Shown here piece after piece: positions 1 through 7,200 of a stretch of 26,668 nt of DNA. The stretch comes from a virus, in the IMG/VR virus record IMGVR_UViG_3300010354_000525, positions 1 through 26,668 of that record. The stretch is one strand, 5' to 3'. The notes below the pieces were generated by a model. The model made no database searches, had not been told where the DNA came from, and worked only from the letters and a program-made list of their open reading frames with translations. Numbering within the stretch: position 1 is the stretch's first letter; every line of letters starts with the position of its first letter. The translations under genes and the position numbers were made by a program.

Positions 1-222
1 GCTGCCTGTGTCACCAGTAGCACCTACAGGTCCTTGAATGCCAGTAGCACCTGTGCTACCTACAGGTCCTGTACTACCTTGTATGCCAGTTGCTCCTGTT
101 GGTCCTTGTATACCTGTCGCACCTGTATCGCCTTGTGGTCCTGTGCTACCTTGTATACCTGTAGCACCAGTTGGTCCTGCGATACCAGTAGCACCAGTAG
201 CACCTACTGCTCCTGTAGCACC
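1..222 (-). repeat. Collagen Gly-X-Thr coding repeat (second fibre gene)
   Basis: Degenerate 9-nt periodic repeats encode Gly-X-Y triplets dominated by GAT and GPT. The same motif at DNA level recurs in the neighbouring fibre gene (about 1545-1670, 3111-3212 and 3459-3602), so the two genes carry stretches of shared sequence where recombination could occur. Confidence 0.85.
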
Positions 223-324
223 TTGAGGTACTATAGCACGATCTACTTGTACTTGTACGACATCAGGCGGTTGTATGTTTACTTGTACAACACCGCTGCC
301 GTTTACGCTTACTTGATTAGCCAT
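1..324 (-). CDS. Collagen-like tail fibre protein, N-terminal part (cut by left window edge)
   Basis: The gene starts at the ATG at 324-322 and stays open to base 1, so only the first 108 residues are visible. A short N-terminal segment rich in Val and Gln (residues 1-34, beginning [11 protein letters not shown]) is followed from residue 35 by uninterrupted Gly-X-Y triplets, mostly [12 protein letters not shown] and GPV, which is the signature of a collagen triple helix. Such helices form trimeric shafts in phage tail fibres, and the N-terminal segment probably attaches to the virion. The start overlaps the stop of the upstream gene in the form TGATG, indicating translational coupling. It is a second collagen fibre besides the 837-residue one at 1209-3722. 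The receptor-binding C-terminus lies outside the window. Confidence 0.85.
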   Translation of the reverse strand, partial: MANQVSVNGSGVVQVNIQPPDVVQVQVDRAIVPQGATGAVGATGATGIAGPTGATGIQGSTGPQGDTGATGIQGPTGATGIQGSTGPVGSTGATGIQGPVGATGDTGS

Positions 325-1139
325 CAGTTGTATACTCCGTCACTATTGACGAGAAACAATAAGAAAATTGATTCATCATATGCTGGTGTAGTTCCATTTG
401 CTGGGAAACTAATTTTTATTCTACCAGTAAAACATGCTGGATCTGTTGCGTTTATGCCTAGATCAGGATCTCCTGGCAAACCACTATATGTGACTTGTAA
501 ACTGTCACGACCTATAGTTGCCCATGTTTCTTCATCTATAACTAATGTAAATGTTCCTGCGTCATCATCACGGTTAGTAATACTCAATGAGATAGGTAAC
601 GCTTCTATGCGATTCATAGTCATTGAACCACTTGCTGTTGATAATGCGAATACTGTGCCTGGCGTATATGTTGGAGAACCACCGCGAGTGTCGCTGATAG
701 TAAAAGTAGTGCTAGTAAGAACTTCTTTGACATAATATGTTGTGTTGATTTGTACACCACCAAATACTGTGCCACGAAATTGTACTGGCATGCCAACAAA
801 CAAGTCGTCTGTGTCGTCACAAGTTAGTACATTAGTACCAGTAGTTGTACTTGTAATTGTTGATATGAGGCTGACTAATGGATAATCTCTGATAGTAAAA
901 TTATATCCACCGCGACCATCATGGAAATTTGTGATTGCTCTACGAATGATCGTAGCATCTATAGTAGCACCTGCTAGATCAATAGGAGTCGTGCCTGTCT
1001 GCCAACCACTAGGATAACTAGTGATATTGCTCCATGCTAGATTCCAGAAATCTTTCTGATTATAGACAAGTTCTTGTGCTAACACTTGTCCATCAAAACC
1101 ACCTACTTGGTTCAACACCAATTGACTAAATTTCGCCAT
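324..1139 (-). CDS. Uncharacterised virion protein between two fibre genes
   Basis: A 271-residue protein with no signal peptide or membrane segment, rich in Thr, Ser, Gly and Asp and predicted to be largely beta, in the manner of phage structural proteins. The start chosen is the ATG at 1139 ([11 protein letters not shown]), preceded by a GGGAG sequence 8 nt upstream; an in-frame TTG at 1181 has no such site. The residues near [14 protein letters not shown] (about 80-93) and [15 protein letters not shown] (about 199-213) look like folded beta segments. It sits between two collagen fibre genes and its stop overlaps the next start, so it is probably a fibre-attachment or tail-tip component made with the fibres. 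I do not recognise a named family. Confidence 0.75.
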   Translation of the reverse strand: MAKFSQLVLNQVGGFDGQVLAQELVYNQKDFWNLAWSNITSYPSGWQTGTTPIDLAGATIDATIIRRAITNFHDGRGGYNFTIRDYPLVSLISTITSTTTGTNVLTCDDTDDLFVGMPVQFRGTVFGGVQINTTYYVKEVLTSTTFTISDTRGGSPTYTPGTVFALSTASGSMTMNRIEALPISLSITNRDDDAGTFTLVIDEETWATIGRDSLQVTYSGLPGDPDLGINATDPACFTGRIKISFPANGTTPAYDESIFLLFLVNSDGVYN

Positions 1140-1160
1140 GCTCCGCTCTCCCGCGTTTTG

Positions 1161-1190
1161 ACGCAATCTGCTACCTCGCAATGATTGCGT
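1161..1190 (-). promoter_or_regulatory. Inverted repeats in the leader of the 271-residue gene
   Basis: On the minus strand ACGCAATC (1190-1183) pairs with GATTGCGT (1168-1161), an 8-bp stem. The first arm can instead fold locally as CGCAAT-C-ATTGCG. The two folds exclude each other. The hairpin lies between a TATAAATA box (1208-1201) and the GGGAG ribosome site. There is no T-run, so it is not an obvious terminator; it could protect or regulate the mRNA leader. Confidence 0.4.
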
Positions 1191-1200
1191 GCTATATGTT

Positions 1201-1208
1201 TATTTATA
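1201..1208 (-). promoter_or_regulatory. TATAAATA box, T4-type late promoter candidate
   Basis: The minus strand reads TATAAATA directly after the TAA stop of the 837-residue fibre gene and 61 nt before the ATG at 1139. TATAAATA is the consensus of T4-superfamily late promoters. A second exact copy lies upstream of the portal gene. The motif is AT-only, so chance cannot be excluded in this DNA. Confidence 0.35.
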
Positions 1209-3722
1209 TTATCCTACTCGCCATACTGTACCTGCGCTGTAAACAGGCACAATATTACTGCCTCCACCACCAACTACAGCACCAAAAGTAGTAGTGTTTG
1301 CGTCATATATTACTGTTCTAAAACCAATAATACCACCTGATATTGATGGTAATGACGCATAATTTATACCTTCAGTATATACAATATTTGCGTTGACTAG
1401 ATTTGCCACTACCGCTTTACCAGACATCAATAAGCCTGCGGTAGTAAATGTAGCAATATTGGCATTACCGCCGACGCTAACAGTAATGTTACCGTTACTC
1501 AAAATATTGATATTGCTAGTACCATTTGATATTGGTAATGATGCTGACCCAGCAGGACCTGTAGCACCAGTCAAACCAGTCGCTCCTGTAGGACCTGTCA
1601 ATCCAGTAGCACCTGTTGGACCACCGCTTGGACCAGTAGGGCCAGTTGCTCCTGTAGGACCAGTAGCGCCAACAGTACCCGATGCTATACCATAAGTGAT
1701 TTCGCCACTTGTTGGATTATACATCAATGTATTTGCCGCTGTAGCATTTCTAATTGGTTTGATCCACAATGAATTTGCTACAGTAGCGTCAATCGCTGTA
1801 GTACCTGATTTGATAACAATAGTATCGGCTGGTTGATTTGTAGTGCGTAACGCTGTAGATCCAATAGCGATAGAGCGATTTCCTTGTGATAATCCATTTG
1901 CCGCATTGTGACCTATTGCGATAACATTTTCTACTGTTGAATTTGCTTGGCTGGCAGCATAACCTAAAGCAACTGTGCCAGGCGCCTGTATAGCCATGTT
2001 ACCACCTATGACAACGATAGGTGTTCTATATGATAACAAACTATTGATTGCTGCCTGACTACCATTTCCTATTGCTATACTTTCTTCACCAGCAAACGAT
2101 CCTAAACCTATAGCAACACCATTATCTGTCGCTAATGCGCTTTTACCTATAGCGATAGGATTATTTTGTGTAACGACAGTACCATAAGCATTTGCTTGAT
2201 ATCCTATAGCAATAGAATAATCTTCACCTGTGCTAGGAACGACAGGTGCCGCACCACTACCAATAGCAATGTTATTACTATTCAATACTAGTTTACCATT
2301 GATAGTTACTATGTTTGATGTTTCATTGAAAGTAAACGCACTAGTACCAGCAAGATTACCATCGTCATTATATTGTATCTGTGTATTGCTACCGCCTGCT
2401 GTTTGAATATCATAAGGCGTGCCGTTAGCATATTGTAAATTATCTGTTTTTACAGCGTTCGCTACAACATTGCCGTTTGCTACAACATTGCCGTTCACTA
2501 CAACATTTGCTGTTGTTGTGATATCGTTTGCTGTTACGATAGGTATTTTGAAGTTAGCAACTAAATTTCCAGCCTCAAACTGTACTCTGTTTATGTTACC
2601 AATATTGAATCCTAATCCAGCACCATTGACATCTATACTTTCGCTGCCATACACATATGAACTACTTGATACATGTCCACCTGTGTTTGCTTGTAAATTA
2701 GCCGCACTTACTTTTGCGCTTACAGTAAGTTGTCCCATTATATCTAAATTACTTGCTGTCATCACAGCAAGATTAGGTGCGTTAGGATATACATTGAAAC
2801 TTATGTAACCATTACCAGCATAAACATTTGTGAGATTGTTGCTAGCGTTTGATAATTTACTAAAAAATGCGTCAGCATATACACCAGTTGGTGTCATTAT
2901 TATAGCATTGTTGACTCCATAACCACTGTATGTAAAATCATCGCCAACAAATTTGACATTTGCGTTGCCAACAATATTTGCGTTACCGTTATATAAACCT
3001 ACATTGCCTATTCTATTGTTAGCAAGATCATAGAAAAAATTGTCATTGCCAGTAAAAGTGCCAGCGTAATTATACTGTATAGTTTGTGCGCTACCGCCTG
3101 GAGTCACGCTTGCGCCTGTTGCTCCAGTTAGACCTGTAGCACCTGTTGCTCCTGTTGGACCGCCACTTGGGCCTGTCGCTCCAGTAGGACCTGTGCTACC
3201 TGTAGCACCGATAAGTCCCATCAAATCTACAATCCAACTGTTATAAACATTGCCTGCTCCAGGACCGACTACACGCTGTATGTCTACAGTCAATGATCCA
3301 TTATTAGGATTGTAACCATTTACAAGACCATAACAATTAGCATTAGTATTTGATAGTAATATTCCTTGACCAATAGTGTATGGTAGATTAGTTTCTACAG
3401 TAATATAACTGACGCCTAATTGTGCGCCCATATGACTGTTACTAAATGTCAGAAAATCTACACCAGTAGCACCAGTGCTACCTGTAGGTCCAATAACACC
3501 AGTAGCGCCTGTAGCGCCTATGCCTGTCGCACCTTGTGGTCCAGTTGCTCCTTGTATGCCAGTAGCACCAGTTGCTCCTATACCTGTAGCACCTGTTGCG
3601 CCAACATAACCATTGACGACATTCATGCTAATAGGCGTTACTGTAAATTCTAAACTAGAATTATCAGGCGTAATAGTAATATCGTATGGCTGTACGACAA
3701 TGTTGGCTTGTATATCTGACAT
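1209..3722 (-). CDS. Large tail fibre protein with collagen and YadA-head-like repeats
   Basis: An 837-residue fibre protein. Residues 1-40 form a short N-terminal anchor. Collagen Gly-X-Y blocks lie at about 41-88, 171-204 and 685-726, built mostly from GAT, GPT, GIQ and GLT. Between the second and third blocks is a long Asn/Val/Gly-rich beta region with repeats such as NGNVVANGNVVAN (about 410-422). Residues 484-626 carry at least seven AIG- or ALG-centred motifs (AIGSGA, AIGYQA, AIGKSA, AIGLGS, AIGNGS, ALGYAA, AIGHNA, AIGSTA), the pattern of trimeric autotransporter adhesin heads (YadA/Hep_Hag). A C-terminal beta domain with a GGGG stretch follows and may bind the receptor. Both repeat types are trimeric, consistent with a homotrimeric fibre. 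The start is preceded by TAAGG about 10 nt upstream, inside the upstream gene's end, 1 nt from that stop. Confidence 0.9.
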   Translation of the reverse strand: MSDIQANIVVQPYDITITPDNSSLEFTVTPISMNVVNGYVGATGATGIGATGATGIQGATGPQGATGIGATGATGVIGPTGSTGATGVDFLTFSNSHMGAQLGVSYITVETNLPYTIGQGILLSNTNANCYGLVNGYNPNNGSLTVDIQRVVGPGAGNVYNSWIVDLMGLIGATGSTGPTGATGPSGGPTGATGATGLTGATGASVTPGGSAQTIQYNYAGTFTGNDNFFYDLANNRIGNVGLYNGNANIVGNANVKFVGDDFTYSGYGVNNAIIMTPTGVYADAFFSKLSNASNNLTNVYAGNGYISFNVYPNAPNLAVMTASNLDIMGQLTVSAKVSAANLQANTGGHVSSSSYVYGSESIDVNGAGLGFNIGNINRVQFEAGNLVANFKIPIVTANDITTTANVVVNGNVVANGNVVANAVKTDNLQYANGTPYDIQTAGGSNTQIQYNDDGNLAGTSAFTFNETSNIVTINGKLVLNSNNIAIGSGAAPVVPSTGEDYSIAIGYQANAYGTVVTQNNPIAIGKSALATDNGVAIGLGSFAGEESIAIGNGSQAAINSLLSYRTPIVVIGGNMAIQAPGTVALGYAASQANSTVENVIAIGHNAANGLSQGNRSIAIGSTALRTTNQPADTIVIKSGTTAIDATVANSLWIKPIRNATAANTLMYNPTSGEITYGIASGTVGATGPTGATGPTGPSGGPTGATGLTGPTGATGLTGATGPAGSASLPISNGTSNINILSNGNITVSVGGNANIATFTTAGLLMSGKAVVANLVNANIVYTEGINYASLPSISGGIIGFRTVIYDANTTTFGAVVGGGGSNIVPVYSAGTVWRVG
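1545..1670 (-). repeat. Collagen-coding repeat, block 3 of the large fibre
   Basis: Encodes about 14 Gly-X-Y triplets (residues about 685-726), including a GPSGGPTG interruption that also occurs in block 2, suggesting duplication of a collagen cassette within the gene. Confidence 0.8.
1845..2273 (-). repeat. YadA-head-like AIG repeats in the large fibre
   Basis: Encodes residues about 484-626, where the tripeptide AIG or ALG recurs at irregular 14-28-residue spacing, the hallmark of the left-handed parallel beta-roll head of trimeric adhesins. The repeats are degenerate at DNA level. Confidence 0.7.
3111..3212 (-). repeat. Collagen-coding repeat, block 2 of the large fibre
   Basis: Encodes about 11 Gly-X-Y triplets (residues about 171-204) with the same GPSGGPTG interruption as block 3. 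Confidence 0.8.
3459..3602 (-). repeat. Collagen-coding repeat, block 1 of the large fibre
   Basis: Encodes 16 Gly-X-Y triplets (residues about 41-88) directly after the N-terminal anchor, mostly GAT with GIQ, GPQ, GPT and GST. Confidence 0.85.
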
Positions 3723-3723
3723 A

Positions 3724-4224
3724 TTATTGGTACCTTACAACAAATCCTAATGGTTCTTTGTTGATATCCATCAAAGCATTGCTATATGCGCTTTCTTTTT
3801 CTATCTCTAATGTGACGATACACAACACGCTATTGCTAGTGTTATTTGCTAGTGTGACATTAGGTACGCCATTAGCAAAGTTGTTTGTGATATCGCTACC
3901 AACATAAAGATATGCTTGACCATTTGCGCTGTTGACCCAGTTCGCGGTAACTGTATAGTTACCTGGAGCAGGTTGACTCAATAATGTTAGATTACCTAAC
4001 ACTACTTCTGTGTTGCTATCATTATACGAAATTTCTGATACAGTATAAAATTTAGCATCAGCACTAATTGACCAAAGATTTGGTATATTTGCGTTTGCTG
4101 GATTACCATTAGCATCTGTAAAATTTATAGGAAAAGTATATGCTTCGCCAGTATAAATCTCTAGGCAACTCATTTGAGTGCCTGCTAATGTCATTGTTTT
4201 TGCGCCGTTTAGTAATAAACTCAT
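3724..4224 (-). CDS. Small beta-rich structural protein, possible fibre adaptor
   Basis: A 166-residue protein with no membrane segment. Residues about 23-45 (YTGEAYTFPINFTDANGNPAN) resemble the start of Ig-like N-terminal domains in phage upper-baseplate and adaptor proteins, where a strand is followed by D-x-x-G-N-P. The segment PAPGNYTVTANWVNSANGQAYLY (about 85-107) also fits an Ig-like sandwich. It is placed between the J-like tip gene and the first fibre gene, so a role joining fibres to the tail tip is a reasonable inference. The start is supported by AGGA about 11 nt upstream. Similarity to the BppU type is by eye and weak. Confidence 0.7.
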   Translation of the reverse strand: MSLLLNGAKTMTLAGTQMSCLEIYTGEAYTFPINFTDANGNPANANIPNLWSISADAKFYTVSEISYNDSNTEVVLGNLTLLSQPAPGNYTVTANWVNSANGQAYLYVGSDITNNFANGVPNVTLANNTSNSVLCIVTLEIEKESAYSNALMDINKEPLGFVVRYQ

Positions 4225-4243
4225 ATTCGTGTTTTCCTATATA

Positions 4244-4251
4244 TATTTATT
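4244..4251 (-). promoter_or_regulatory. AATAAATA box before the adaptor/fibre genes
   Basis: The minus strand reads TAATAAATA overlapping the TAA stop of the J-like gene, 20 nt before the ATG of the 166-residue gene. It shares ATAAATA with boxes at 1201-1208, 19770-19777 and 24373-24380. The distance to the start codon is short, so any transcript would have a very short leader that still contains AGGA. Confidence 0.25.
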
Positions 4252-7200
4252 ATCTCTTTATTTCTTGTACTTGGATATATGCTTGTCCAACATATACCTG
4301 TCTACCTGCTAGATTACCTACTACAAGATAGTAAGTAGTTTCTTGTCCCTGTTCATAATCGCTATCAATAACGCTATAACTAAAGACCTGACTATTGAGT
4401 ACACGATTTTGTGCGCTTGGTAATGCTACGCTTTGTACATTTGGACCGCTACCAAAATAAGTCATGCGTGTCAAATCATATACTTCTGATGGATCTTGTT
4501 GATAAGTCAATACAGGTGTTATATTTGCTGATCCTGTGTTCAATAACAATGCTGTACCACCGATATTGAATTTATCGTATGTGCTTGTATAGTCAATAGC
4601 GACAAGATCACGGTCATAGATATTACCATATGACGCACCATTGTTCCAACTCAAGTTGCTAGTATCTACTTGTGTCCAGTTGTTTGCTAGTGCTATGTTA
4701 CCTGAATTCTTTACTATAACACCATCATCACCAACAGCAACCCATGTACCATTGCCATAACGAACAGCATTCAACGCTGATTCAACAGGACTTGTTACTT
4801 GTGTCCAACTGTCACCGTCATCTAAACTATATTGTATCATACCATATTGACCAACAGCGACCCACTTGCTTGTTGCGCTTTGTACGCTGTCATCACTTGC
4901 TACGCCATATAGATCACTCAACAAATTGGCGCTGGTATTACCACCAATATATGTTGGTCTTGCTGACCAAGTACCATTAGTGTTTAGTGTTCTAGTTGCT
5001 CTGACAATAGTGCCTGTCTGACCAACAGCGATAGCGGTATATTGAGTTCCATTTGCTGATCCAGCATATATGCTGTTATAACTCTTATACAATCCGCTGA
5101 CACCTTCTTGTGTGTTTGCGGTAGTGCTAAAGTCGCCACTAGGACTCCAGAAAATACTACCATTTTCTGCTGGACCTAATAATTCTCTGTTTGCTCCTGG
5201 ACCATTGCCACCTGTACCAGGTGCCATGACTAATCCAGCCATATCTAATTTCAAACTAGTTGTTGATAGATAAGGTAGATTTTGTTCAAGTCGCAATTGG
5301 CTAGCACTACCTGTGTTGCCCTGACGAGTACTAGCACAAACAGCAGGATTTTGCTGTAGATAACCTACTGTTGGAGCAATAGTATTTGCTAATTGACTAC
5401 CAAGTGCTATAGTGACCATACCAGTATATGTCAAATCTTCTGGCGCTATACTGCTATATGTGCCCCATGTATTACCGCCATCACTACTATATAAATCAAC
5501 TAGACCATAACCAATAGCATGTATTGTTTGTGTTCTACCAAATGTGCTGTCGTTGTAACTATGTTGTACGCTATTGAAGCCGCGATCAAAGCCTTGACTT
5601 GCGCCTGACTTCCATAACTCAATACAGTTATATTGATCCCAGTTACTTGCTGTTGGTTCAACATAAAATTTGACTGTGAAACCAACTTGTATTCTACTAC
5701 CTTCTTGGAACTCAATGTTTGCGCTAGTGTTTGGATCAGTTGTAGGTATGATCGTTACACCACCTGCTGGCACGATACATCTTGTATTGTCTGGCCATGC
5801 GTTACCAACATTAGTGAATGGTACAGGTTCTACTGTTGCTGATTGTATAGTGCTTCTTGCTTGCGTGACGCTACCAATCACTAACTGTTCAGTTGTGACT
5901 GTGTTTGCCTGTATCATTACAGATGTAATGCTATTGGCAGCGATCTTGTCTGATGTGATACTGTTGGCTGCGATCTTATCTGATGTGATTGCGTTTGCCT
6001 GAATAGTATTTGATGTGATCGCATTGGCTGCTATAGTATTTGCTGTTACTGCTCCAACCGCGATAGTACCTGCTGTTACCGCATTAGCGTCAATTTTACC
6101 TGCTGTGATAGCATTTGCTTGAATAGTATTTGCTGTGATCGCATTGGCTGCTATAGTATTTGATGTGACTGCTCCAGCCGCGATAGTACCTGCCGTGACT
6201 GCGTTCGCATCAATTTTACCTGCCGTGATTGCGTTTGCTTGAATAGTATTTGATGTGATAGCATTAGCCGCGATAGTGTTTGCTGTTACAGCACCGACAT
6301 CAATAGTACCTGCTGTTACTGCTCCTGCCGCAATTTTACCTGCGATTACAGCATTAGCCGCGATACTGTTTGCTGTTACCGCATCGGCAGCAATCTTGCC
6401 AGCAACTACAGAGTTAGCGGCAATAGTATTTGCTGTAACTGCGTCAGCCGCAATTTTACCTGCGATTACAGAGTTAGCGGCAATAGTATTTGCTGTAACT
6501 GCGTCAACCGCGATCTTGCCAGCAATGATACTGTTTGCCGCGATAGTGTTTGCTGTTACAGCATCGGCAGCGATTTTACCTGCTGTGATTGCGTTTGCTC
6601 TAATGTTATTAGAAATAATAGTATCAATCGCTATTTGTACATTAGTAACAGTTCCGTTTATGATAATATTACCGTTCGCTGTATTAGTAAGTATAGCATT
6701 ACCATTCAATGTATTAGCGATAATAACATTACCATTTACTGTGTTACCTATAATAGTATTACCAGGTAAAGTGTTAGGTGACACACGATTACCAGGCATA
6801 GTGTTAGGTACTATAGCATTACCATTGATACCGCCTCTGATAACTTGTATTGTTGCGTTTGCTAATGGTATGACAGGTGTTGGTGTGACAACAAAGTTTG
6901 CTGTAGGTGTTGTGCTATTGACAGATACGATATATGTGTTATTTGCTAACTCACCTGTTCCACCTGTCAAATATACATTAGCACCAACACTAATATTTGA
7001 TATAGCATTGTTACTAGTCAAAATATTACCATTACTGAAAACACCATTACCATCAATGATGTTTGCTGTATTGATGCCAGCGCCTACCCAAAAGAATAGA
7101 TTGCTAACATTACTTGTGTTACCACCAAAATCGTTTCTTGCTACAACGCTGAAATAATAGTTGCCTGCTGGTATGTCGTTGATGTCAATAATGACATTGT

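Noticed and set aside
1137-1181. Upstream TTG start for the 271-residue gene
   Set aside because: It would place the GGGAG ribosome site inside the coding region and add residues (MRGSRLRQNAGERS) unlike the rest; the ATG at 1139 is better supported.
6255-7157. A 300-codon open frame on the plus strand, and other long plus-strand frames (34-735, 1393-1695, 5670-6002)
   Set aside because: They lie exactly antisense to collagen or decapeptide repeats, are low-complexity (Ala/Val/Ile or Pro/Val) mirror images of these repeats and have no ribosome site.
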